Shown: in pieces, positions 27,284 through 35,869 of the stretch
How the letters are laid out: each line of letters begins with the position of its first letter
Numbering within the stretch: the stretch's first letter is position 1
Source of the DNA: an uncultured Marvinbryantia sp.
Lineage (GTDB): Bacteria > Bacillota > Clostridia > Lachnospirales > Lachnospiraceae
NCBI RefSeq assembly: GCF_905201705.1
Contig: NZ_CAJKOX010000009.1
Location: 49,790 to 113,789 of the forward strand
Direction: 5' to 3'
Length of the DNA stretch: 64,000 nucleotides
Notes under the pieces: generated by a model
The model's input: the letters and a program-made list of their open reading frames with translations, nothing else
The model's database searches: none
What the model was told of the DNA's origin: nothing
Program-made: the position numbers and the translations under genes

Positions 27284-27675
27284 CCGTTATCCTCATTTTC
27301 TGACAAATCATCTTCATTTCCGGTGATGACCGCAAGCATCTCTTCGGCATTCTGCGATGTGTTCAGCACATAATTGCCCGCTTTGAGCTGCCCGTGATAT
27401 TTGGAAAGACGCTCCTGTACACGGAATACCTTTTCATCCCGGATCAGTCCCTTTGCCTCCAAAAGCTTTGCCACCTGGCCGATGCTGCTGCCCTCCGGGA
27501 TCACCACCGCAACGTCCCTGCCCGGCGGATCGGACACCGTCGCGTTATCATAAATGCTGTGTCCGAAATAGTAGGCGTACTCCCCGAGGTGATAAATTCC
27601 CACGGCGATCACCACCGCCAGAAGCACCTTCACCAAAAACAGTAAAATACCGGTCAGTATCCGTCTGGTCTGCAT
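27280..27675 (-). CDS. Short MltG-like membrane protein without the catalytic domain
   Basis: The 131-residue protein has one N-terminal membrane helix (about 8-28) and the LysM-like module of MltG (DVAVVIPEGSSIGQVAKLLE to LKAGNYVLNTSQNAEEMLA), then stops. Full MltG is 330-380 residues and carries an endolytic transglycosylase domain with an essential Glu, missing here. Its place before trmR is where Bacillus encodes mltG. It ends cleanly into trmR, so it looks like a true short form rather than recent damage. Glycan binding rather than cleavage is the likely role. Confidence 0.75.
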   Translation of the reverse strand: MQTRRILTGILLFLVKVLLAVVIAVGIYHLGEYAYYFGHSIYDNATVSDPPGRDVAVVIPEGSSIGQVAKLLEAKGLIRDEKVFRVQERLSKYHGQLKAGNYVLNTSQNAEEMLAVITGNEDDLSENEDNG

Positions 27676-27689
27676 AAGTCTCCTCCTCT

Positions 27690-28049
27690 CTACGAGCGGA
27701 TTCCCTGTGCAACTTCGTCCAGATCAAGATCCAGCGCCTCCGTCAGACCTGCCGCCACCTTCTGGAGCATCCTGCAGACTGCAAGCTCACTGTTTAAATA
27801 CTCATTCACCAGCGGATCCTTGCGGAACTGCGCATGCTCCATATTAAATTCCTGCACCCGGTCATACAGCGTCTCGACATCGCCCTCATACTGCAGGCGG
27901 TAAACCTGTGTCCGGTATGCGTCAATCTGCTTTTTCAGCTCCGGCATACCGGACAGCTTCGTTTTCGCCCTGCAAAACGCGCGGTACTCCGGGCTGTCCT
28001 GAATGACGCGTATCAGCGCCTTTGTATAAATCTCTACATTATCCTGCAT
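27690..28049 (-). CDS. YlbF/YmcA-family RNase Y-associated protein
   Basis: The 119-residue, mostly helical protein has the YlbF family pattern (ALIRVIQDSPEYRAFCRAK, then FNMEHAQFRKDPLVNEYL). In Bacillus, YlbF with YmcA and YaaT forms a complex that directs RNase Y and supports competence and sporulation. Here it follows the RNase J gene by 12 bases, in keeping with mRNA turnover. Confidence 0.83.
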   Translation of the reverse strand: MQDNVEIYTKALIRVIQDSPEYRAFCRAKTKLSGMPELKKQIDAYRTQVYRLQYEGDVETLYDRVQEFNMEHAQFRKDPLVNEYLNSELAVCRMLQKVAAGLTEALDLDLDEVAQGIRS

Positions 28050-28061
28050 AGCCGCTCCCTG

Positions 28062-29729
28062 TCAGACTTCCATAATAATCGGAAGGATCATCGGACTTCT
28101 CTTTGTTTTTTTCCATATAAAGTTATTCAGCTCATCGCGGATGGTATTCTTGATCTTGCTCCAGTCAGAAATATGCTTAGCCGCACAGTAATCAAGCGCC
28201 TCCTCGATCACCTGACGGGCCTCGCCCATCAGATCCTCCGATTCACGCACATAAACAAATCCGCGCGAGACGATATCCGGTCCGGCAAGCACCTGGTTGG
28301 TATATCGCTCCAGTGTGAGAACCACGATCACAATGCCGTCCTCTGCGAGATGCTGACGGTCGCGCAGCACGATGTTTCCAACGTCGCCGACGCCAAGACC
28401 ATCCACCAGGATCGCGCCTGTCTGTACCTCTCCGGTAATCTTTGCCGGCTCTTCCTCATCCAGCTCCAGAACCTGTCCGCTCTTCATGATAAAAATGCGG
28501 TCCTTCGGAATGCCAAGGCTCTGCGCGAGCTGCGCATGGGCCTTTAAGTGGCGGTATTCTCCGTGCACCGGGATCGCATATTTCGGATGTACCAGCGAAT
28601 AAATCAACTTGATCTCCTCCTGGCAGGCGTGTCCGGAAACGTGCGTATCCTGGAAAATGACGTCGGCTCCCTTTGCCGAAAGCTCGTTGATGACCTTCGA
28701 GACGGCTTTCTCATTGCCGGGGATCGGGTGCGAGCTGAAAATAACGGTATCGCCCGGCTTGATAGACACCTTGCGGTGCATATCGGACGCCATACGCGAA
28801 AGCGCCGCCATCGACTCGCCCTGGCTTCCCGTGGTGATCAGAACCATCTGCTCATCCGGATAATTTTTCATCTGCTCGATGTCGATCAGCGTGTAATCCG
28901 GGATATTCAGATAGCCAAGCTCGGCAGCCGTGGAGATGATGCTAACCATGCTTCTGCCCTCAACCACTACCTTACGGCCATACTTATATGCAGAATTGAT
29001 GATCTGCTGCACGCGGTCCACATTGGACGCAAACGTGGCGATAATGATGCGCGTGTTGCGGTGCTCCGCAAAAATGTTGTCAAAGGTTCTGCCAACCGTG
29101 CGCTCGGACATCGTAAAGCCTGTGCGCTCCGCATTGGTGCTGTCGCACATCAGGGCAAGCACGCCCTTCTTTCCGATCTCCGCAAAGCGCTGCAGATCGA
29201 TCGCATCGCCGAATACCGGCGTGTAGTCCACCTTAAAGTCTCCCGTGTGGACAACGATTCCCGCCGGAGAATAGATTGCAAGCGCCGCCGCATCCACGAT
29301 GCTGTGATTTGTCTTGATAAACTCAATGCGGAACAGCCCCAGATTGATGGACTGCCCGTGCTTCACGACCTTGCGCTTGGTTGTTTTCATCAAATTGTGC
29401 TCGGTAAATTTATTCTCAATGATGCCCATCGTCAGCTTGGTGGCATAGATCGGCACGTTGATGTCCCTGATGATATACGGGAGCGCGCCGATATGATCCT
29501 CATGACCGTGGGTGATAACAAAGCCCTTCACTTTGTCGATATTGTCTTTCAGATAGGTGACGTCCGGAATCACCAGGTCGATTCCGAGCATGTCGTCCTC
29601 CGGAAAGGACAGACCGCAGTCCACCACAATAATACTGTCTTCGAACTCAAAGGCAGTTATGTTCATTCCGATCTGCTCCAGACCGCCGAGCGGAATGATC
29701 CTCAATTTGGAATTGTTAATATTTTTCAG
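28062..29729 (-). CDS. rnj: Ribonuclease J
   Basis: The 555-residue beta-CASP metallo-beta-lactamase has HGHEDHIGALPY, HTGDFKVD, CDSTNAE, and the C-terminal PVHGEYRHLKAHA. It acts as an endo- and 5'-3' exoribonuclease in mRNA and rRNA processing. No ATG fits the N-terminus. A CTG at 29729 lies seven bases after AGGAG and gives (M)KNINNSKLRIIPLGG, matching the family start; a TTG at 29705 lacks a spaced ribosome site. CTG initiation is therefore inferred. Confidence 0.93.
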   Translation of the reverse strand: MKNINNSKLRIIPLGGLEQIGMNITAFEFEDSIIVVDCGLSFPEDDMLGIDLVIPDVTYLKDNIDKVKGFVITHGHEDHIGALPYIIRDINVPIYATKLTMGIIENKFTEHNLMKTTKRKVVKHGQSINLGLFRIEFIKTNHSIVDAAALAIYSPAGIVVHTGDFKVDYTPVFGDAIDLQRFAEIGKKGVLALMCDSTNAERTGFTMSERTVGRTFDNIFAEHRNTRIIIATFASNVDRVQQIINSAYKYGRKVVVEGRSMVSIISTAAELGYLNIPDYTLIDIEQMKNYPDEQMVLITTGSQGESMAALSRMASDMHRKVSIKPGDTVIFSSHPIPGNEKAVSKVINELSAKGADVIFQDTHVSGHACQEEIKLIYSLVHPKYAIPVHGEYRHLKAHAQLAQSLGIPKDRIFIMKSGQVLELDEEEPAKITGEVQTGAILVDGLGVGDVGNIVLRDRQHLAEDGIVIVVLTLERYTNQVLAGPDIVSRGFVYVRESEDLMGEARQVIEEALDYCAAKHISDWSKIKNTIRDELNNFIWKKTKRSPMILPIIMEV

Positions 29730-29747
29730 AAAAATTCTCCTTTCTTT

Positions 29748-30008
29748 TTACAGCGTAATATCAACGTCCTCCAGCATTTCACTGAAAACCCTGGATATTG
29801 CCGCTAATTCATTATCATCTTCTACGATCTCATAAATTGCTTCCTGCTCGCCGTCTTCCGACAAATCCTTCAGAATCAATGCTTCTGCGTCGTCTTCCTC
29901 GGAATCGGTGACCAGTATATAGTTTGTTCCATTTATTCTCGTCTGTTCCAACACAAAAAATTCCACAGATTCCTCCGAATCTGCAAGCTGAAATAAAAGT
30001 TTTTCCAT
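29748..30008 (-). CDS. DUF1292 protein
   Basis: The 86-residue acidic protein has the DUF1292 pattern (VEFFVLEQTRINGTNYILV to EAIYEIVEDDNELAAISRVF). It corresponds to Bacillus YrzB, encoded after RuvX as here. Function unknown. Confidence 0.83.
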   Translation of the reverse strand: MEKLLFQLADSEESVEFFVLEQTRINGTNYILVTDSEEDDAEALILKDLSEDGEQEAIYEIVEDDNELAAISRVFSEMLEDVDITL

Positions 30009-30036
30009 AGGTTCGTTCTCCGTGTGTCTTTTTTGC

Positions 30037-30501
30037 TTATTCCGCGCTGCCGTCCGCCGCTTTCATGGAAGCACAATCCAAATAGCCCTGCAGGATATAC
30101 ACGGCTGCCAGCTTATCCACATATTTTTTCCGCTCCTCGCGGCGCACTTTTCCCTCCATCAGCGTACGGTTCGCCTCCACCGTCGTCAGACGTTCGTCCC
30201 ACATGACGACCGGAAGCCCTGTCCTGCGCTCCAGCATCTCTTTAAATGCCAGAGATTTTTCTGCGCGTTCCCCAATCGTGTTGTTCATATTTTTCGGAAA
30301 GCCAAGCACGATCCTTCCGACATGGTATTCTTCGATCAACGCCTCGATCCTCGCACATGTCTGCCGGAGTTTATTTTCAGACGTTCTTCGGATGATCTCG
30401 ATCCCCTGGGCAGTGATCAGCAGCTCGTCGCTGATCGCCACGCCCACCGTTTTAGAGCCGAAATCAAGCCCCATGATCCTGGTTCTGTTTTCTGCCGTCA
30501 T
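30037..30501 (-). CDS. ruvX: RuvX/YqgF pre-16S rRNA nuclease / Holliday-junction resolvase-like protein
   Basis: The 154-residue RNase H-fold protein begins MTAENRTRIMGLDFGSKTVG, with the catalytic Asp in GLDFG, the later VLGFPKNMNN and the DERLTTVEA motif. It processes the 5' end of 16S rRNA in E. coli. It overlaps ireB by four bases, giving the widespread ireB-ruvX-DUF1292 order. Confidence 0.9.
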   Translation of the reverse strand: MTAENRTRIMGLDFGSKTVGVAISDELLITAQGIEIIRRTSENKLRQTCARIEALIEEYHVGRIVLGFPKNMNNTIGERAEKSLAFKEMLERRTGLPVVMWDERLTTVEANRTLMEGKVRREERKKYVDKLAAVYILQGYLDCASMKAADGSAE

Positions 30502-30755
30502 GAGCGGTTCCTGATATATTCGCGCAAAAGCTCTTCCACCAGCTCATCGCGCTCCACCTTCATGATCATGGCGCGTGCATTGTTGTGACTTGTAATATAA
30601 GTGGGATCGCCCGACATAATGTAGCCGACGATCTGGTTCACCGGATTGTAGCCCTTCTCCACCATGGCATTGTATACGGCGTCCAGCGTATCCTTTACGC
30701 TCACTTCTGTATCAAGATTCATTCGAAAATACTGTGTGTTACTGATTCTTCCCAT
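30498..30755 (-). CDS. IreB-family regulatory phosphoprotein
   Basis: The 85-residue protein matches IreB/UPF0297 (NTQYFRMNLDTEVSVKDTL, NPVNQIVGYIMSGDPTYITS). In Enterococcus IreB is a target of the IreK Ser/Thr kinase and lowers cephalosporin tolerance. It is the first gene of the unit that runs into ruvX and rnj. Confidence 0.87.
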   Translation of the reverse strand: MGRISNTQYFRMNLDTEVSVKDTLDAVYNAMVEKGYNPVNQIVGYIMSGDPTYITSHNNARAMIMKVERDELVEELLREYIRNRS

Positions 30756-30805
30756 TTTTCCACGTCCTTAATAAACATCCTTTTGCTCTATTCTACATCA
30801 GAGTC

Positions 30806-32080
30806 TCACAAAATACAATCACAAATTTTATTTCTGAGATCCTGCCCCTCATTCGGAACCGTTACCGAAATGTATTCCCGCGTATGCCCGCAGTAGTATT
30901 CCCTGCCGTCTCTTTGCGTTTTTTCCTCAAACAAAACCTGCACCTGTCTGCCCTTAAAGCGCGCCTCATACGCTGCCATATTCCTGCGGTTCAGCTCCTG
31001 CAGCACCTGGCTTCGCTCACTTTTCGTTTCCTCCGGAATCTGGTTTTCCATCGCGGCAGCTCTGGTTCCCCTGCGTCTGGAATACTTAAAAATATGCGTC
31101 TCATAAAATTTCACCTTTTCCAGGAAGGCGACCGTCTGAGAAAATTCCTCCTCCGTCTCCCCCGGAAAGCCAACGATCACATCGGTCGTCAGCGCCGGAT
31201 CATCAAACACACTGCGCAGAAGCACGCATTTTTCGTAATATTCCTCCGCCGTATAGTGACGGTTCATGCGCTTTAGTGTCGCATCGCACCCGCTCTGCAG
31301 GGACAGGTGAAAATGCGGACAGATTTTCGGCAGCCTGCTGATCTTTTGCGCAAATTCCTCCGTAATGATGCGCGGTTCCAGTGAGCCAAGCCGGATGCGC
31401 CGGATGCCGTCCACCTCATGCACCGCCTCAATGAGCTGCAATAGGCCAACGCCGTCGTTTTTTTCCTTCCCATAGGAACTTAAATGGATCCCGGTCAGCA
31501 CGACCTCCTGATAGCCGTTTTCTGCAAGCGTCCGCACTTCGTCAAGCACATCGCCCAGATCGCGGCTACGGATACGCCCTCTGGCATACGGAATAATGCA
31601 GTAGCTGCAGAACTGGTTGCAGCCGTCCTGCACCTTGATATAGGCACGCGTGTGTTCCGCCGTTTTGGCAATGGAAAGCGTCTCATATTCCGGCGCATGT
31701 GCAACATCCAGCAGATGACACGCCTCACGCGACTGCTCGTATTCCTCCAGGATATCTGCAAGCTCCTTCTTGCGGTTATTTCCAATTACAATGTCCACCG
31801 CTTCATCCGCTGCAAGCTCCTCCCCCGCCGCCTGCGCGTAGCAGCCAGCCGCCACCACGATCGCCTGCGGGTTTAATTTCTTCGCCCGGTGCAGCATCTG
31901 CCGCGACTTACGGTCTGCAATATTTGTGACGGTGCAGGTATTGATAATATAAACATCCGCCGGTGAGTCGAACGGCACGATCTCATAGCCGCGTTTTTCA
32001 AGCATCTGCTGCATCGCCTCTGTCTCGTATGCGTTTACTTTGCAGCCCAGATTATGAAATGCTACTTTTTTCTTTTTCAT
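30806..32080 (-). CDS. mtaB: tRNA t6A37 methylthiotransferase
   Basis: The 424-residue radical-SAM enzyme adds the methylthio group of ms2t6A. Residues Cys 13, 49 and 80 supply the N-terminal cluster and Cys 154, 158 and 161 (CNQFCSYC) the radical-SAM cluster; a TRAM domain ends the protein. The start MKKKKVAFHNLGCKVNAYE has GGAAAGGAA upstream. It is divergent from the HPr-like gene. Confidence 0.92.
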   Translation of the reverse strand: MKKKKVAFHNLGCKVNAYETEAMQQMLEKRGYEIVPFDSPADVYIINTCTVTNIADRKSRQMLHRAKKLNPQAIVVAAGCYAQAAGEELAADEAVDIVIGNNRKKELADILEEYEQSREACHLLDVAHAPEYETLSIAKTAEHTRAYIKVQDGCNQFCSYCIIPYARGRIRSRDLGDVLDEVRTLAENGYQEVVLTGIHLSSYGKEKNDGVGLLQLIEAVHEVDGIRRIRLGSLEPRIITEEFAQKISRLPKICPHFHLSLQSGCDATLKRMNRHYTAEEYYEKCVLLRSVFDDPALTTDVIVGFPGETEEEFSQTVAFLEKVKFYETHIFKYSRRRGTRAAAMENQIPEETKSERSQVLQELNRRNMAAYEARFKGRQVQVLFEEKTQRDGREYYCGHTREYISVTVPNEGQDLRNKICDCIL

Positions 32081-32081
32081 C

Positions 32082-32110
32082 TTGACTTTTTCCTTTCCAA
32101 AAGGTAAGAT
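32082..32110 (+). promoter_or_regulatory. Promoter of the HPr-like gene
   Basis: TTGACT (32082-32087), 17 bases, TAAGAT (32105-32110). It overlaps the start region of the divergent mtaB. Confidence 0.6.
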
Positions 32111-32145
32111 AAAATTGATTAAACAATAAAGGGAGGTCTTTCGCA

Positions 32146-32379
32146 ATGAAGACAGTACAGATTTCTTTAAATTCGATCGACAAGGTAAAATCCTTCGTAA
32201 ACGACATCACAAAATTCGATTATGATTTCGACCTTGTATCCGGCAGGTACGTTATCGATGCGAAGTCCATCATGGGCATCTTTAGTCTTGACTTATCAAA
32301 ACCGATCGAATTAAACATCCATGCAGAAGACGATATTGAAACCGTTCTGGCTGCCCTGAAGCCCTACATCATCAGTTAA
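32146..32379 (+). CDS. HPr-like protein lacking the phosphorylatable His
   Basis: The 77-residue protein has the HPr fold length and the KSIMGIFSLDL segment around the regulatory Ser-46 position, but the N-terminal region that should contain the His-15 active site (GLHARPA) reads SLNSIDKVKSFVND, without His. Phosphotransfer from enzyme I is therefore unlikely. It may be a regulatory relative, like Crh of Bacillus, which also lacks that His. The monocistronic unit ends in a clear terminator. Confidence 0.8.
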   Translation: MKTVQISLNSIDKVKSFVNDITKFDYDFDLVSGRYVIDAKSIMGIFSLDLSKPIELNIHAEDDIETVLAALKPYIIS

Positions 32380-32402
32380 TCTCCGGTTCCACCGGACAGA
32401 TG

Positions 32403-32425
32403 CCTCCCTCGCGGGAGGTTTTTTT
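32403..32425 (+). terminator. Terminator of the HPr-like gene
   Basis: CCTCCC TCGC GGGAGG followed by seven T. Confidence 0.85.
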
Positions 32426-32503
32426 GTGATGAAAGACGCCAACCCGCATGCATGAAGCAATTCGCGGGCTTTCACTGCAAGACTTTTAAAGAAGACGGTG
32501 TCG

Positions 32504-32663
32504 TATGTCTATCGCAGACAATAGGAAGATTTTGCAGATTTTGCGAGCATAGCGACAGCTTTCGAAGCTTGTCTGAGCCTGCGCGGCAGGCGAGTTTGCG
32601 AAGAAAGCTGTCAGATAGGCGGCGCAGCAAAATCAAAAAATCAACATGTCTGCGATAGACATA
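32504..32663. repeat. 160-bp nested inverted-repeat element
   Basis: The ends TATGTCTATCGCAGACA (32504-32520) and TGTCTGCGATAGACATA (32647-32663) are 17-bp perfect inverted repeats. Inside, GATTTTGC pairs with GCAAAATC, GACAGCTTTC with GAAAGCTGTC, and GCCTGC with GCAGGC at the tip, so the whole element can fold as one long rod. Each 17-mer also contains TGTCT...AGACA, and TGTCTGACAGACA recurs at 32690-32702. It fills the gap between the HPr-like gene and the end of thiI. It could be a MITE-like or REP-like repeat, a terminator, or a small RNA. Confidence 0.7.
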
Positions 32664-32718
32664 TGGCAACCGGCTTTCCCCATAAAACCTGTCTGACAGA
32701 CATTGCGCCGCCCGCTTC

Positions 32719-33900
32719 TTATTCCACCCAGATCTTCTCTGTCGTCTCAATCGCCGTCTTTACAAGCTCGTCTATTTTTTCCGAGAGCTTTCCTTCTGAC
32801 CGCCGGATGATGTTGAGGTTTGGCTTGGTGACGGGGTGCTTTGCCACGAAGATCGTGCAGCAGTCCTCAAAGGGCTGGATGGACGTCTCGTATGCGCCGA
32901 TTTTTAAGGATACATCGACAATCTCCTGCTTGTCGAAGCCGATAAGCGGACGATAGACCGGCAGCGTACACACCTCATTTGTCGCCGCGAGGCTCTGCAT
33001 GGTCTGGCTTGCCACCTGACCAATGCTCTCTCCTGTGATCAGACCGAGAGAGCCGGTCTCTTTCGCAAAATGCTCGGCAATGCGCATCATATAACGGCGC
33101 ATGATGATCGTCAGCTCCTCATGCGGACACTGCTCGTAAATGTAAAGCTGGATATCAGTAAAGTTTACGACATGCAGCATGATCGGGCCGCTGTAATGCG
33201 ATACGATCCTTGCAAGGTCGATCACCTTCTGTTTTGCACGCTCGCTCGTGTAGGGCGGCGCATGGAAATAAACCGCGTCGATCTTCACGCCGCGCTTGGA
33301 GATCATATAACCGGCAACCGGACTGTCGATGCCGCCGGACAACAGCAGCATAGCCTTGCCGTTCGTTCCCACCGGCATCCCACCTGCTCCCGGGATAATG
33401 CGGGAATAGATATAGATTTTTTCACGGATTTCCACAGACAGCATGATCTGCGGAGCATGGACGTCCACATGCATGTCCGGGAAAGCCTGCAGGATCCGCT
33501 CGCCGAGATCAGCGTTGATTTCCATGGAATTGCGCGGATAATTTTTTCTTGCACGCCTTGCGTCCACCTTGAAGGTCTGATTTTTCTGCGGATACATCTC
33601 TCCCATATAAGAAACAACCGTCTCCGCCAGCGCATCGAAGCCCTCATCCTCCGTCACGATAACCGGGCAGATGCCGACCACGCCAAATACATGCTGCAGC
33701 GCCTCCACCGTCTCCTCGAAATCGTATGCACCCAGGCAGTCCACATAGATGCGCCCCTGTTCTCTGCGCACCTCAAACTCGCCCTCCGCTTTTTTCAGTG
33801 CATGACGGATCTGCTTCACCAACGCCTCCTCAAAGAGATAGCGATTCTTGCCCTTGATACCGATCTCTCCGTATTTGATCAAAAATGTTTTAAATGTCAT
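32719..33900 (-). CDS. thiI: tRNA 4-thiouridine synthase
   Basis: The 393-residue protein has a ferredoxin-like/THUMP N-terminus and the PP-loop LLLSGGIDSPVAGYM. It adenylates U8 of tRNA for sulfur insertion, and may feed thiazole synthesis. The C-terminal rhodanese domain of the E. coli enzyme is absent, as in Bacillus, where a dedicated cysteine desulfurase delivers sulfur. Such a gene lies 23 bases upstream. The start MTFKTFLIKYGEIG has GGGAGGAG upstream. Confidence 0.93.
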   Translation of the reverse strand: MTFKTFLIKYGEIGIKGKNRYLFEEALVKQIRHALKKAEGEFEVRREQGRIYVDCLGAYDFEETVEALQHVFGVVGICPVIVTEDEGFDALAETVVSYMGEMYPQKNQTFKVDARRARKNYPRNSMEINADLGERILQAFPDMHVDVHAPQIMLSVEIREKIYIYSRIIPGAGGMPVGTNGKAMLLLSGGIDSPVAGYMISKRGVKIDAVYFHAPPYTSERAKQKVIDLARIVSHYSGPIMLHVVNFTDIQLYIYEQCPHEELTIIMRRYMMRIAEHFAKETGSLGLITGESIGQVASQTMQSLAATNEVCTLPVYRPLIGFDKQEIVDVSLKIGAYETSIQPFEDCCTIFVAKHPVTKPNLNIIRRSEGKLSEKIDELVKTAIETTEKIWVE

Positions 33901-33923
33901 AGTCTCCTCCCGCATATCGTGCG

Positions 33924-35114
33924 TTAACGTCTGGTAAATCTGCGCAGCAAGGGCAGCAGTTCCCGAAGCTGCTCCAGACAGTAATCAATTTCCTCTTCCG
34001 TTGTAAAGACGCTGAAGCTGAAGCGCACCGTTGATTCCAGCAGGCTGTTTTCCAGCTTCATCTCTTTCAGCACTGTACTTACCGGCAGCTTTTTGTTCGA
34101 CGAGCACGCAGAACCGGACGACACGCAGATGCCGCGCTCCTCCAGCGCATGCAGCAGCACCTCGCTGCGCACTCCGCGAAAGCTCACGCTGACAATATGC
34201 GGCGCGCCCACGTTCTCTGCAGCCGCACACTGACCGTTTTGCATATTTGCCGCCTGCCCCTGCACGATGGCATCCGGCAGCTCTGCGATTCCGCGCAGGA
34301 ACCGCTCCTTTAATGCCGCAAGATGGCTGACCTTTTCCTCAAAACCGCTGTACGCCTCTTTTGCGGCAAGCCCCAGGCCCGCCGCTCCCGGCACATTATC
34401 CGTCCCGGAGCGCATTCCTTTCTGCTGTCCGCCGCCAAGGATCAGCGGTTTAATCTTTACCTTTTCTCCGATATATAAAAAGCCGGTTCCCTTCGGTCCG
34501 TGGATCTTGTGACCGCTCACTGAGAGCAGATCAATACCGATCCGCTTCGGATAGATGCGGTATTTGCCGTATGCCTGAATGGCATCCACGTGGAAGAGCG
34601 TCTGCGGATTGTGTTCCTTCACTATTTTTGCAGCCTCTTCTACCGGCTCCTTTGTTCCCACTTCATTATTAATATACATGATCGAGACAAGGATCGTCTC
34701 CTTTTTCAGCGCCGCGCGCAAGTCATCAAGACGAATGCAGCCCTGCCCGTCCACCGGCAGATATGTGATCTCAAAGCCAAGCTCCTGCAGGTACGCCATC
34801 GGCTGCAGCACCGCGGCGTGTTCCACGGCGGTCGTAATAATATGATTGCCGGCGCGCTTATTTGCAAGCGCCGCGCCAATGAGCGCCCAGTTATCCGACT
34901 CTGTCCCGCCGGATGTAAAATAAATCTCTTTTTCCGATACCTTTAAGGTGCGCGCGATCTCCTCCCGCGCTTCACGCAGATATCGCTCCGCCTGCACGCC
35001 CTTCGTATGCTTCGAGGAGGGATTTCCAAAATCCTCCGTCATTGTTTTCACGACGATATCCTTCACGCTGTCCAGGCACTTTGTCGTCGCCGAATTATCC
35101 AGATATGCTTCCAT
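33924..35114 (-). CDS. Cysteine desulfurase
   Basis: The 396-residue PLP enzyme removes sulfur from cysteine as a persulfide. It shows the PLP Lys in SVSGHKIHGPKGTGF, the His in VEHAAVL and the catalytic Cys in SSGSACSSNK. Its pairing with thiI suggests delivery to tRNA thiolation, like Bacillus NifZ. Last but one gene of the heat-shock-led operon. Confidence 0.92.
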   Translation of the reverse strand: MEAYLDNSATTKCLDSVKDIVVKTMTEDFGNPSSKHTKGVQAERYLREAREEIARTLKVSEKEIYFTSGGTESDNWALIGAALANKRAGNHIITTAVEHAAVLQPMAYLQELGFEITYLPVDGQGCIRLDDLRAALKKETILVSIMYINNEVGTKEPVEEAAKIVKEHNPQTLFHVDAIQAYGKYRIYPKRIGIDLLSVSGHKIHGPKGTGFLYIGEKVKIKPLILGGGQQKGMRSGTDNVPGAAGLGLAAKEAYSGFEEKVSHLAALKERFLRGIAELPDAIVQGQAANMQNGQCAAAENVGAPHIVSVSFRGVRSEVLLHALEERGICVSSGSACSSNKKLPVSTVLKEMKLENSLLESTVRFSFSVFTTEEEIDYCLEQLRELLPLLRRFTRR

Positions 35115-35126
35115 AGTTTCTCCCGT

Positions 35127-35867
35127 CTATCGCTCCAGCACATAGCCAAGCATTGCCAGCGCTGCAAGTCCCGCCGTCTCCGTGCGCAGAATACGTTTTC
35201 CAAGCGTCACGCGCGCAAAGCCCGCCTGCTCTGCCTGCAGGACCTCCGCTTCCTCAAAGCCGCCCTCCGGACCGATAAAGACCGCCGCCGACTGTCCCGG
35301 CTGCAGCCCCGCAAAAAGCGCCCGCGTCTTATCCATTCCGCCCGCAAGCTCGTAGGGGATCAGCTTCAGATCCATCTCCCCCGCATATTCCAGCGCCTGC
35401 GCAAAGCTCACCGGCTCCTTCACCTGCGGCACGATCATGCGCCCCGACTGCTTCGCCGCGCCTTCCGAAATCGCCCTCCAGCGCGCGCAGCGCGTCTTTT
35501 CTTTCTTTGCATCCAGCTTTACCACCGTGCGCTTCGTCACCACCGGAACGATCTCACACGCGCCAAGCTCGACCGCCTTCTGCACGATCCAGTCCATTTT
35601 ATCACTTTTAGGCAGTCCCTGAAAGAGACAGATTCTGACCGGAAGCTCAACCTCCGCATCGCTGACACTCTCAATGGCTGCCCATATTTGATCCTTCTCC
35701 ACAGACATGATGCGGCAGCTATACAGACGGCTGCTCTGTCCGTCACTCACCGTAAGCCGCTCCCCCACGTCCATGCGAAGTACATTTCTGATATGATTTA
35801 CGTCACTGCCCGTCAGACAGACCATATCTTCCGTAATCTGCGCGGGCTCTGCAAAAAAATGATGCAT
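35127..35867 (-). CDS. rsmE: 16S rRNA (uracil1498-N3)-methyltransferase
   Basis: The 246-residue SPOUT enzyme starts MHHFFAEPAQ, two bases after prmA. The SAM-binding knot appears as AAVFIGPEGGFEEAEV and ends RILRTETAGLAALAMLGY. It methylates 16S rRNA. The dnaJ-prmA-rsmE order is common in clostridia. Confidence 0.92.
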   Translation of the reverse strand: MHHFFAEPAQITEDMVCLTGSDVNHIRNVLRMDVGERLTVSDGQSSRLYSCRIMSVEKDQIWAAIESVSDAEVELPVRICLFQGLPKSDKMDWIVQKAVELGACEIVPVVTKRTVVKLDAKKEKTRCARWRAISEGAAKQSGRMIVPQVKEPVSFAQALEYAGEMDLKLIPYELAGGMDKTRALFAGLQPGQSAAVFIGPEGGFEEAEVLQAEQAGFARVTLGKRILRTETAGLAALAMLGYVLER

Positions 35868-35869
35868 TG

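Noticed and set aside
28548..29807. 419-codon plus-strand ORF opposite rnj
   Set aside because: Antisense shadow of the RNase J gene; low-complexity Arg/His-rich product.
32452..32658. 68-codon plus-strand ORF in the palindromic element
   Set aside because: Lies inside the inverted repeat and has no ribosome site; sequence constraint is better explained by pairing.
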